Below are positions 1 through 5,369 of a stretch of DNA of 25,753 bases, one piece after another. The notes under the pieces were generated by a model. That model ran no database searches. It had not been told where the DNA came from and worked only from the letters and a program-made list of their open reading frames with translations. The translations under genes were made by a program, and so were the position numbers. Position 1 is the first letter of the stretch; the number at the start of each line of letters is the position of its first letter. Source of the DNA: a virus. Where the stretch lies: positions 1-25,753 of IMG/VR virus record IMGVR_UViG_3300034071_000067; one strand, given 5' to 3'.

Positions 1-32
1 GTGTATCTAATTTAATTAAAAAATAAATCAAC

Positions 33-203
33 ATGGCAAAGTCAAAACTAATTGATGAGGTTGTTCAAGACAACTTAGAGTTGTCTGAAGAAACTGTAGC
101 TGAGGTTAAGAAAGCTGTTGCTGAAAAAGATGCATATGCTATGCCTGAGCCTAAAAAGATAGTTCTTTACCCGGGTCATACAAAACGTGACTTCAGAAAC
201 TAA
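33..203 (+). CDS. Small acidic-to-mixed charge hypothetical protein, 56 aa
   Basis: I do not recognise this protein. It starts MAKSKLIDEV and ends KRDFRN. Residues 1-35 are probably helical, with alternating E, K and V/L and no Cys or membrane segment. The C-terminal third contains a YPGH stretch before the basic end. The ATG follows an A/T-rich leader (1-32) like those of other genes here, and the stop lies 5 bases before the next ATG, so it looks like part of the same transcription unit. The sequence upstream is outside the window, so I cannot say whether it is the first gene of its operon. No function is assigned. Confidence 0.65.
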   Translation: MAKSKLIDEVVQDNLELSEETVAEVKKAVAEKDAYAMPEPKKIVLYPGHTKRDFRN

Positions 204-208
204 TTAGC

Positions 209-499
209 ATGGCTGATAAGGCAAATATGAAATGCAATCGTCCTGTTCCATCGGATAGAGCCGGGAAAAAGAGGATGGTAAAAGCCTGTTCCGGAGGGGA
301 GGAGAAACTCCTCCACTTTGGAGCAAAGGGTTACGGGAACAATTACAGTCCTGCGGCACGTAAGAGTTTCAAGGCAAGACATAGTTGCGACACAGCTACT
401 GACAAATTAACTCCAAGGTATTGGGCGTGTAAAAATTTATGGGCAGGACCGGGCGGAGCCACAACAAGTAATCCAAAAGGTCGTAGAGGCAAATATTAA
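209..499 (+). CDS. Basic Cys-containing phage protein with FRARH-type motif, 96 aa
   Basis: A small, strongly basic protein. Its core reads KRMVKACSGGEEKLLHFGAK, followed by RKSFKARHSCD and later RYWACKNLWAG. From memory, this matches a widespread phage family of unknown function with the pattern FGdpn..RRksFrARHkCD...YWsCk.W, common in marine and freshwater phages. Cys residues in the ACSGG, HSCD and WACK segments plus the His of ARHSC could bind zinc; that is inference. The tail ends in a K/R-rich segment (NPKGRRGKY). It sits in a run of small basic genes just ahead of a structural protein, so a virion or DNA-packing role is possible but unproven. Confidence 0.75.
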   Translation: MADKANMKCNRPVPSDRAGKKRMVKACSGGEEKLLHFGAKGYGNNYSPAARKSFKARHSCDTATDKLTPRYWACKNLWAGPGGATTSNPKGRRGKY

Positions 500-503
500 A
501 GTT

Positions 504-683
504 ATGAACAGAGATTATCCATTAGCACCAACCCCTAACATAGATAGGTTAGAAAGAAAAGAAAATAGACTTGTAAGAAAAGGATATAAGGCTATAGATG
601 AAGGTAGAGATAGAAAGGCTGACAGACTTCTTGGAAGAGCAGCTAAAACAGAAAACCGTTTAATCAAAGCCAAAAAAATGTAA
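504..683 (+). CDS. Small highly charged helical protein, 59 aa
   Basis: The start is the ATG at 504, 4 bases after the upstream stop. After a short PLAPTPN segment the protein is almost entirely Arg/Lys/Asp/Glu-rich helix: residues 14-30 and 33-57 alternate R/K with D/E, with repeated RL and RK pairs. There is no Cys, signal peptide or membrane segment. The composition resembles small phage proteins that bind nucleic acid or fill heads, but I recognise no family. Its stop at 681-683 is followed one base later by the next start, suggesting co-translation with the neighbouring miniproteins. Confidence 0.6.
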   Translation: MNRDYPLAPTPNIDRLERKENRLVRKGYKAIDEGRDRKADRLLGRAAKTENRLIKAKKM

Positions 684-684
684 T

Positions 685-870
685 ATGAAAAACATTGTAA
701 AAAAAGCAGCCAAGTACGAGTCTAAGAAATCATTAGATGGTCCTATGAAGTTCCTTAAGGGCAACACAGGCAAAGCAAAGAAATCATTTCCCGATGTTAG
801 TGGTGACGGAAAAGTAACCAAGAAGGATGTGTTAATGGCTAAGGGAGTTATTGCAAAGAAGAAAAAGTAA
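685..870 (+). CDS. Lysine-rich miniprotein with one EF-hand-type calcium loop, 61 aa
   Basis: Residues 37-48 read DVSGDGKVTKKD. This satisfies the EF-hand/dockerin calcium loop: D at 1, S at 3, D at 5, G at 6, hydrophobic V at 8, D at 12. The loop is followed by a short helix (VLMAKGVIAKKKK). The N-terminal half is lysine-rich (MKNIVKKAAKYESKK). Similar tiny phage proteins with a PD.n.DGkVT..DVL..rGV core are familiar from environmental phages, but their role is unknown to me. With a single loop, calcium binding would probably need dimerisation or packing in a virion. It starts one base after the upstream stop and ends one base before the next start. Confidence 0.7.
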   Translation: MKNIVKKAAKYESKKSLDGPMKFLKGNTGKAKKSFPDVSGDGKVTKKDVLMAKGVIAKKKK

Positions 871-871
871 A

Positions 872-1210
872 ATGCCAAAGGACGCTTGCTACCGAAAAGT
901 TAAAGCATCGTATGATGTGTTCCCATCTGCTCGTGCATCACAAGCAATTGCTAAGTGTCGCAAGAGTTCAGGCAGTGTGAGGAAGACTGAGGCAGGCAGC
1001 AACTTGAAGAGGTGGGAGAAAGAGAAGTGGCAGGATACCAAGAGTGGTAAAGCGTGTGGTGCCGGTGGTAGCAATGAGTACTGCCGACCTACAAATAGGG
1101 TGTCTTCAAAGACACCTAAAACAAAATCAGAGATAAGTCCATCAAGGTTGGCTGCAAAGAAAGCTGAGAAGTCAAGAGTTGGTATGGGCAGAAGAGTTTC
1201 AAACATTTAA
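872..1210 (+). CDS. DUF5872-like basic protein, 112 aa
   Basis: I chose the ATG at 872, one base after the upstream stop; an in-frame TTG at 851 would overlap the previous gene by 20 bases and is less likely. The N-terminus (MPKDACYRKVKASYDVFPSA, then RASQAIAKCRKSSG) and the middle (LKRWEKEKWQDTKSGKACG, then EYCRPTNRVSSKTPKT) match my memory of the DUF5872-type family. That family is found in phages and also in large algal viruses. Its hallmarks are a Y.VFPSA motif, an RW..EKW motif and paired Cys residues. Lysines and arginines make up much of the C-terminus. The function is unknown; a virion-associated or nucleic-acid-binding role is only a guess. Confidence 0.75.
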   Translation: MPKDACYRKVKASYDVFPSARASQAIAKCRKSSGSVRKTEAGSNLKRWEKEKWQDTKSGKACGAGGSNEYCRPTNRVSSKTPKTKSEISPSRLAAKKAEKSRVGMGRRVSNI

Positions 1211-1221
1211 AATTTAATCAA

Positions 1222-1383
1222 ATGCAAAGTAAAGGTCTTGGCGATACCATTGAGAAAATTACAACAGCTACCGGAATTAAGAAGGTAGTTGAGACTGTGG
1301 CTAAAGCTGCAGGAAAGGATTGTGGCTGTAAAGCACGTAGAGACGCATTAAATAGAGTATTCCCTTATCAAGATAAAAAATAA
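1222..1383 (+). CDS. Small CGC-motif protein, 53 aa
   Basis: The sequence begins MQSKGLGDTIEKITTATGIK, then VVETVAKAAGKDCGCKARRD, then ALNRVFPY. The KDCGC..RR..LN..FPY ending is, from memory, a recurrent small protein in Bacteroidota phages and their hosts. The first 30 residues look like a glycine-punctuated amphipathic helix. Two Cys separated by one residue could form a metal site or a redox pair, but nothing here proves it. It follows an AATTTAATCAA leader resembling the repeated leader seen elsewhere in the window. It lies between the DUF5872-like gene and the 163-aa structural gene, with no obvious terminator. Confidence 0.7.
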   Translation: MQSKGLGDTIEKITTATGIKKVVETVAKAAGKDCGCKARRDALNRVFPYQDKK

Positions 1384-1387
1384 AAAT

Positions 1388-1879
1388 ATGTCAGTATTTA
1401 AAACAACATTTTCAAGAGCACTCCGTGTCATTCCTACAGACAACGCTAACGTGCCTTTTCCTGCACCGGCTACAAGTGGAGCAAACACCTCAGTTGTTGT
1501 TGCATCATTGGTGTCATCTACCTCAAACTTCTTATCAAGTGCAGTTGCTACAGGTGACATTGTGTATAATACAACAGATGGAACTGCTGCAACCGTACTT
1601 GCAGTGGTTAATGCAACTACATTGCTTTTAAATGCAGACATTTTTACTGCAACAGCAAAAGATTTTGTTGTATATCAAGCGTCTTCTCAAACCACTATTG
1701 GTAATCAAGGGTGTTTCTTATATGTTGGTGGAGCAGGTAATGTAAGAGTTACTACAATCGGTCAAGATATAATTACATTTACAGCGGTTCCTGTAGGAAC
1801 AGTGTTACCGGTTCAGATAATTAAAGTTCACTCATTAGAAAGTGGTACCACAGCAACACTCATTAATGCTCTTTGGTAA
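1388..1879 (+). CDS. Beta-rich virion structural protein (spike/decoration candidate), 163 aa
   Basis: A low-charge protein rich in Thr, Ala and Val with almost no Lys, typical of a beta-structured virion component. Residues 42-96 form a module with GDIVYNTTDGTAATV, then NATTLLLNADIF. It is closely echoed in the 312-aa connector protein at 20789 and more distantly in the capsid protein. The C-terminal part (FLYVGGAGNVRVTTIG, then FTAVPVGTVLPVQIIKVHS, ending TTATLINALW) matches a very common phage structural family whose C-terminus reads fLPVqv.rV...gTTAt.i.ALw. I read it as a small head or neck decoration/spike protein. Its exact place in the virion cannot be told from sequence. Confidence 0.75.
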   Translation: MSVFKTTFSRALRVIPTDNANVPFPAPATSGANTSVVVASLVSSTSNFLSSAVATGDIVYNTTDGTAATVLAVVNATTLLLNADIFTATAKDFVVYQASSQTTIGNQGCFLYVGGAGNVRVTTIGQDIITFTAVPVGTVLPVQIIKVHSLESGTTATLINALW

Positions 1880-1884
1880 TTCTT

Positions 1885-2175
1885 ATGAACCAACAAGATA
1901 ATAGTAGGCTTGATATTATGGCAGACGAATTGGAGTCTATCAAGAAGGAAGTATCTGAGATGAAAGCCATGTTGAAAGACGTGTACACTTTATTAGCCGG
2001 CAATCCAATTGACAAAGATTCAAGTGGACTGATAGGTAACTTCAAAGAAGTTAAGAAGGAGGTCTATGAGTTAAAAGCTGAGTTAAAAAAGTACAAGGCT
2101 TACTTCTATGCTTTGGTTACATTAGTTGGATTGGGTGCATTAAAAGTTATCACTGAATTTATTCTCAATAAATAA
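1885..2175 (+). CDS. Coiled-coil protein with C-terminal membrane anchor, 96 aa
   Basis: I prefer the ATG at 1885, 5 bases after the upstream stop; a TTG at 1873 would overlap the previous gene. Residues 11-36 and 52-71 have heptad-like patterning (LESIKKEVSEMKAMLKDVY and FKEVKKEVYELKAELKKY). Residues 72-94 form one membrane segment rich in L, V, G and A. This layout (soluble coiled coil then a C-terminal membrane helix, under 100 aa) recalls XhlA-type membrane proteins that work with phage holins. I recognise no closer family. It opens the envelope/lysis block and its stop overlaps the next start (TAATG at 2173-2177). Confidence 0.65.
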   Translation: MNQQDNSRLDIMADELESIKKEVSEMKAMLKDVYTLLAGNPIDKDSSGLIGNFKEVKKEVYELKAELKKYKAYFYALVTLVGLGALKVITEFILNK

Positions 2176-2306
2176 TGGCAAAGTCAATAAACGTAAGTTT
2201 ATACGTTAAAAAATCCGACAAAAGAGGTGTGGCTGCTAAAAGCAAAACAAGCAGCAATAAAACAAGCAAACTTTATAAAAAAAAATATAGAGGTCAAGGA
2301 CGATAA
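2175..2306 (+). CDS. Very small basic KKYRGQGR-ending protein, 43 aa
   Basis: The ATG at 2175 shares its A with the upstream TAA. The product begins MAKSINVSLYVKKSDKRGVA and continues with a Ser/Lys-rich segment (KSKTSSNKTSKLYKKKYRGQ) to a GR end. The SKts.nK.SK.Y.KkyrGQGr tail is, from memory, a recurring tiny protein in Bacteroidota phages. It has no membrane segment. One third of residues are Lys or Arg, so it may bind nucleic acid or membranes, but no function is known to me. The sequence around its stop also carries the AAGGA that probably serves the following TTG start. Confidence 0.65.
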   Translation: MAKSINVSLYVKKSDKRGVAAKSKTSSNKTSKLYKKKYRGQGR

Positions 2307-2308
2307 CA

Positions 2309-2647
2309 TTGGAAAATTTTATTAAAAACTTCTTAGAGGGTGGATGGGTTGTATTACTCATTGGTGCAGCCGGAATGGTTGCTCGGCTTGTTACAACAAG
2401 TGAGAACCAATCGGGAGTTGATGTAATAAAAAAGATGGTAAGTGCAATGATAGCGTCTCTTATTGCGTGGTTTGTCATGGAACAGTTTGAGATTAGTTCA
2501 ATGTATAAAGCTATTACTTATGGATTAGTTGGGTTAAACAGTCCTGAAATTATAAATGGAGTTCTAAAAATAAGTGGACAGTTTGCAGCTGACCCAATGT
2601 CTTTTTTAAAAAAAGAACAGCCTAAGCCAATAAGAAGAAGGAAATGA
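2309..2647 (+). CDS. Phage holin candidate, TTG start, 112 aa
   Basis: A small hydrophobic protein with membrane segments at about residues 12-29 (GWVVLLIGAAGMVARLV) and 42-57 (MVSAMIASLIAWFVME), a weaker third at 66-86, and a basic end (RRRK). The size, two or three segments and charged tail fit a holin of the LydA/superfamily III type; the family call is tentative. The start is unusual: the only good candidate is TTG at 2309, preceded by AAGGA at 2296-2300 with 8 bases between, one of the few Shine-Dalgarno-like sites here. Its stop overlaps the next start (ATGA, 2644-2647). The endolysin lies 1.3 kb downstream in the same run of overlapping genes. Confidence 0.7.
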   Translation: MENFIKNFLEGGWVVLLIGAAGMVARLVTTSENQSGVDVIKKMVSAMIASLIAWFVMEQFEISSMYKAITYGLVGLNSPEIINGVLKISGQFAADPMSFLKKEQPKPIRRRK

Positions 2648-3285
2648 AAAATATATTACTCATTATACTAACTGCTATAATTTTAGCTATTGCAGGATTT
2701 GGCAAATATGTGGAGCAAACTATCAAGCAAACTGCCATTAGTGTTTATCAGGATAGGTTAGTGCCTCAACCTTATTTGAGCCGAAAGTTTGACTATTACG
2801 GCTCAACAATCCAAGACCAAATAAAAGTTATCAAAGGTGGCAAAATAGATTTAGTGGCTATACAGAAAGAGAAGGCAATAACTGATACCATGTGGGCAGC
2901 TTATCTAAAGACTTATCAAACAGAAGAAGAAAAAGAGGTAAGCAATAAAGCCCAAATATATATTGATATGGCTGATATTTATTTTGAGCAGATTTCTAAA
3001 GACGATATTATTACAGACGATGAAGCAAAAGAAATGGATGCAAAAATCTATCCTGTCTTAGAGTATGTAAATAACTTAATAAATATTCAAACTACTATTG
3101 GAGCAAAAGACACTAAGGGAATGATAGCTTTATTAGATAAGTTTTCAACATTTATGATAGGGGCTATTGCTTTGGCTATTGCTCTTTTAGGTTCTATTGT
3201 TTATGATATGTTAAAAAAACCTGCTTTGCCTAAGAAACCTGTAAGAAAAGTAACAGTTAAAAAGGTGGCAGTTAAAAAGAAATGA
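2644..3285 (+). CDS. Two-segment membrane protein with chemoreceptor-type four-helix-bundle sensor-like domain, 213 aa
   Basis: Residues 4-20 form an N-terminal membrane helix and about 170-188 a second one, leaving an external domain of roughly 150 residues between them. That domain starts YQDRLVPQPYLSRKFDYYG (35-53) and continues QDQIKVIKGGKID and MWAAYLKTYQTEEEKE (83-98). These closely resemble the 4HB_MCP sensor domain of methyl-accepting chemotaxis proteins (Y.dRl.Pl..l......y...i.d.i..v..g....W..Y..ty.t.eE). No HAMP or signalling domain follows; instead there is a 23-residue Lys/Pro-rich cytoplasmic tail. Both ends overlap neighbours by 4 bases. It could be a decoy receptor subunit, an envelope sensor for lysis, or a structural membrane protein. 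The match is by eye. Confidence 0.7.
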   Translation: MKNILLIILTAIILAIAGFGKYVEQTIKQTAISVYQDRLVPQPYLSRKFDYYGSTIQDQIKVIKGGKIDLVAIQKEKAITDTMWAAYLKTYQTEEEKEVSNKAQIYIDMADIYFEQISKDDIITDDEAKEMDAKIYPVLEYVNNLINIQTTIGAKDTKGMIALLDKFSTFMIGAIALAIALLGSIVYDMLKKPALPKKPVRKVTVKKVAVKKK

Positions 3286-3716
3286 GATTAATATTTATTT
3301 TATTATTTTTTATTACTTTCGAATCAAAGGCTCAGTATTATATTATGGTTGCTCCTAATGTAGCGTTTGATACTAAGTTACAGGATACAAAAAACCTTTT
3401 AGGTGCGACTGTTGAAGCAGGAAGATATTTTGGAAATGTAGCAGTTGGCATTAATAGTGGGTGGTGGACATTTGATAAAAAAGATTTTTACCAAGAAGCT
3501 ATGGGTACCTTTCCTATTTATCAAAGATTTAGCGTAAGTGCAGCTATTGGATATTTTTATTACCATAAAGATATTACGATGGAGTATGATTTTAATTATA
3601 CAGTGCCTATAAAAAAAGAATATTCATTCGTGTTAAGTTATGGTGCTCAGAGTGCTTTTGGAGATACATTTGCATCTTATTCAATAGGAATTAATAAGGA
3701 CTTTAAAATTAAATAA
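3282..3716 (+). CDS. Secreted outer-membrane beta-barrel candidate, 144 aa
   Basis: Residues 1-17 are a signal peptide (MRLIFILLFFITFESKA), with likely cleavage before QYY, the usual Bacteroidota pattern (KAQ). The mature 127 residues alternate hydrophobic/aromatic and polar residues in strand-length stretches: YYIMVAPNVAFD, GATVEAGRYFGNVAVGINSG, FSVSAAIGYFYYHK, YSFVLSYGAQSAFG, FASYSIGINKDFKIK. Aromatics cluster near strand ends, as in small six- to eight-stranded barrels. I recognise no named family. It overlaps the preceding gene by ATGA. Phage-coded surface barrels can block superinfection or alter adsorption, and a place in a lysis block could also mean a role in outer-membrane disruption; both are inference. 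Confidence 0.65.
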   Translation: MRLIFILLFFITFESKAQYYIMVAPNVAFDTKLQDTKNLLGATVEAGRYFGNVAVGINSGWWTFDKKDFYQEAMGTFPIYQRFSVSAAIGYFYYHKDITMEYDFNYTVPIKKEYSFVLSYGAQSAFGDTFASYSIGINKDFKIK

Positions 3717-3717
3717 T

Positions 3718-3930
3718 ATGAAACAGTTTTTTTGTGATGAAAATGGAAATCTAAGCATGAAGCGTTTATGCGGATTGTTATGTGTTATTGCTTTATGCGT
3801 TACTATGTATCATAACTCATTTAGCGAAGAACATACTGCACCCTCAACTATATTGGTTGAGTCAGTAGCTTTATTAGCTTTTGGTTGTTTAGGATTAACA
3901 TCTGCTGAAAAAATATTTAAGAAGAAATGA
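3718..3930 (+). CDS. Two-segment holin-like membrane protein, 70 aa
   Basis: The soluble start MKQFFCDENGNLSMKRLCG is followed by membrane segments at about 17-34 (CGLLCVIALCVTMYHNS) and 46-64 (VESVALLAFGCLGLTSA), then a short basic end (EKIFKKK). The pattern DenGN.SmKR.cG....L.......S....lv..va.La.G.LGlTs.EKIF is familiar from Bacteroidota phages, where it usually sits next to an endolysin and is annotated as a putative holin. It is directly upstream of, and overlaps by ATGA, the M15 peptidase gene, which supports a holin or antiholin role. With the gene at 2309 the block has two holin candidates. Confidence 0.7.
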   Translation: MKQFFCDENGNLSMKRLCGLLCVIALCVTMYHNSFSEEHTAPSTILVESVALLAFGCLGLTSAEKIFKKK

Positions 3931-4391
3931 AACTATCTACACATTTAGATTTAAGCGAAGTTACACGCAGCGAATCTGCGAAACGTAATCAAATTTCAAA
4001 TATGCCAACCGGTGAGCATATTGCAAACTTTATGATATTAGCTGAAAAAGTATTTGAGCCTATCAGAGAACATTTTGGCGTTCCTATTCATATCTCATCC
4101 GGGTACAGAAGCAAAGAGTTAAATGCAAAGATTGGTGGAAGTGCAAGCAGTCAGCATTGCAAAGGTCAAGCCATTGACATTGATATGGATGGCAGCACCA
4201 ATGGAGTTACCAATAAGATGGTCTATGACTACATTAAGGACAACTTAAAATTTGACCAATTAATTTGGGAGTTTGGAGATGATACTAATCCGGATTGGGT
4301 TCACGTTTCTTACAATGAAGGTAAAAATAGAAATCAAAAATTAAAAGCAATCAAATCAAATGGCAAAACATCTTATACTGCTATTACTTAG
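3927..4391 (+). CDS. Peptidase M15 family endolysin, 154 aa
   Basis: A zinc peptidase of the D-Ala-D-Ala carboxypeptidase (M15, peptidase_M15_3-like) type, expected to cut peptide cross-links of peptidoglycan at lysis. The SGYRSKELNAKIGG segment leads into HCKGQAIDID, giving zinc ligands His77 and Asp84 (HxxGxAxD) and the third ligand His126 in WVHVSY. Full-length single-domain enzymes of this family are about 120-160 aa, so it looks intact. There is no signal peptide, so release to the periplasm should need a holin; two candidates lie just upstream. Its last 32 bases overlap the spanin candidate in another frame, a packing typical of lysis cassettes. Confidence 0.92.
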   Translation: MKLSTHLDLSEVTRSESAKRNQISNMPTGEHIANFMILAEKVFEPIREHFGVPIHISSGYRSKELNAKIGGSASSQHCKGQAIDIDMDGSTNGVTNKMVYDYIKDNLKFDQLIWEFGDDTNPDWVHVSYNEGKNRNQKLKAIKSNGKTSYTAIT

Positions 4392-4815
4392 TTTCTCACT
4401 ATTCTCTTGTGCATCTAAGAAAGTAGCAATAAACAAAACACAAGTTGAAACACACATTGATAGCACAGTTGTCGAAAAGAAAGATAGCGTTTCTGTACAG
4501 CAGAACGCTATTTCTGTTAAAGAGGATGTTGATGAGGTTGAGATAGTACCAATTGATTCAACTCAGCCAATAATAATAGGCGATAAAAAGTACTATAACG
4601 CTATAGTTAGACTTAAAAAAACACGTAGACAAGTATTGGATACGTCCAAGATTACTGTATCTCTTTCGTCTGAGAATAAAGTTTCGGTAAAGAAACATTT
4701 AAAATCAAAAGTGTTTGACAAAAAAGTTGAGAAGAAAGCAAACTATTGGGTATTGTTATGGCTCTTATTGATACCATTTACATGGTTTGTGCTAAGAAGG
4801 TTGGCTCTAAAATGA
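4360..4815 (+). CDS. Unimolecular spanin candidate (lipoprotein with C-terminal membrane anchor), 151 aa
   Basis: The N-terminus MAKHLILLLLSFSLFSCASK is a lipoprotein signal with the lipobox Cys at residue 17. The C-terminus has a membrane segment at about 129-147 (WVLLWLLLIPFTWFVLRRL). Between them lies a polar, periplasmic-sized domain rich in Ser, Val, Lys and Asp, with beta-prone stretches (DSVSVQQNAISVKEDVDEVE, ITVSLSSENKVSVKK). Outer-membrane lipid anchor plus inner-membrane helix in one chain is the architecture of u-spanins such as T1 gp11, which fuse the two membranes as the last step of lysis. It overlaps the endolysin gene by 32 bases, as spanin genes often do. It shows no sequence likeness I recognise to known u-spanins; the call rests on topology and position. 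Confidence 0.78.
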   Translation: MAKHLILLLLSFSLFSCASKKVAINKTQVETHIDSTVVEKKDSVSVQQNAISVKEDVDEVEIVPIDSTQPIIIGDKKYYNAIVRLKKTRRQVLDTSKITVSLSSENKVSVKKHLKSKVFDKKVEKKANYWVLLWLLLIPFTWFVLRRLALK

Positions 4816-4829
4816 TAATTTTTATTTAC

Positions 4830-4858
4830 TATATTTGTATAAATTAAATCAAAATCAA
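4830..4858 (+). promoter_or_regulatory. Bacteroidota-type promoter and AT-rich leader before the fibre operon
   Basis: TATATTTG at 4830-4837 matches the Bacteroidota -7 consensus TAnnTTTG and is followed by TATAAATTAAATCAAAATCA up to the ATG at 4859. The same TAnnTTTGTATAAATTAAAT string occurs at 17304, with a close variant at 10661. No good -33 TTG is placed at the standard 19-base spacing. It lies in a 43-base gap after the spanin candidate. Confidence 0.6.
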
Positions 4859-5089
4859 ATGGCAAATTTAACAGTAGAAGAATTAGACTTTATTCAAAAA
4901 GGAACGCAAGAATTTACTAAGATTAAAATTACTCTTGGTGACCTTGAATTAAAAAAACAAGGACTGTTTTCTCAAGCAGAGAAGATAATGGAGGCTTTTG
5001 CTAATAACGAAAAGTTGCTTATTTCAAAGTATGGAGAAAACTCTGTTATCAATATGCAAACAGGAGAGGTAACTCAAAAAGAAAAGTAA
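4859..5089 (+). CDS. Small helical protein with YGENSVINMQTGEVT ending, 76 aa
   Basis: The ATG at 4859 is chosen because it follows the promoter-leader unit at 4830-4858; a TTG at 4835 lies inside the -7 box and cannot be the start. Residues 5-60 form a charged helix (EELDFIQKGTQEFTKIKITL and following). The end YGENSVINMQTGEVTQKEK resembles a familiar C-terminus of small Bacteroidota phage proteins (YG.naVINiqTGEVt) of unknown function. There is no Cys or membrane segment. It is first in the fibre operon and its stop is one base before the mini-fibre start. Confidence 0.7.
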   Translation: MANLTVEELDFIQKGTQEFTKIKITLGDLELKKQGLFSQAEKIMEAFANNEKLLISKYGENSVINMQTGEVTQKEK

Positions 5090-5090
5090 A

Positions 5091-5357
5091 ATGGGAAAAA
5101 TAAACTCATATCCTAATAATGCAACACCGCAGTTAAATGATAAACTTGTAGGCACAAGGGTTGGTAACACACCTGCAAATGCAACTTATAATTTTACTCC
5201 GGCAGCTTTATTGCAATTATTTCAGCAGAACTTTAACGCTGCAGCTATAGTAATAGCTGACGTTCCTGTTTATGCAGATAATGCTGCTGCTTTATTAGGT
5301 GGATTAGTTGTAGGTCAGCTTTATAGAACAGGTGATTACTTAAAAGTAGTTCATTAA
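5091..5357 (+). CDS. Mini-fibre protein sharing the large fibre's N-terminal module, 88 aa
   Basis: Residues 3-46 (INSYPNNATPQLNDKLVGTR, then TYNFTPAALLQLFQQ) match the N-terminus of the adjacent 1661-aa fibre (ISTYEVVPVPKLADKLIGTS, then TYNFTLQELLNLFIP) almost position by position. Instead of a shaft it has only about 40 more residues, ending VPVYADNAAALLGGLVVGQL then YRTGDYLKVVH. That ending recurs, from memory, at the C-termini of other Bacteroidota phage virion proteins. It may use the same virion socket as the large fibre and act as a short fibre, plug or cap. A duplicated remnant of a longer fibre is the alternative, but the intact frame and well-formed ending argue against decay. Confidence 0.75.
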   Translation: MGKINSYPNNATPQLNDKLVGTRVGNTPANATYNFTPAALLQLFQQNFNAAAIVIADVPVYADNAAALLGGLVVGQLYRTGDYLKVVH

Positions 5358-5369
5358 AATTCATATCTA

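Noticed and set aside
851-871. Upstream TTG start for the DUF5872-like gene
   Set aside because: It would overlap the preceding gene, and the ATG at 872 directly after the stop gives the family N-terminus MPKDACY.
889-1206. 105-aa open frame on the - strand
   Set aside because: Antisense of the DUF5872-like gene; its composition mirrors the Lys-rich + strand and all supported genes here run on the + strand.
1873-1884. Upstream TTG start for the coiled-coil membrane protein
   Set aside because: It overlaps the end of the 163-aa gene and adds only a few residues; the ATG at 1885 is preferred.
4835-4858. Upstream TTG start for the 76-aa gene
   Set aside because: It falls inside the TATATTTG promoter box, so it would not be on the mRNA; the ATG at 4859 is suitable.
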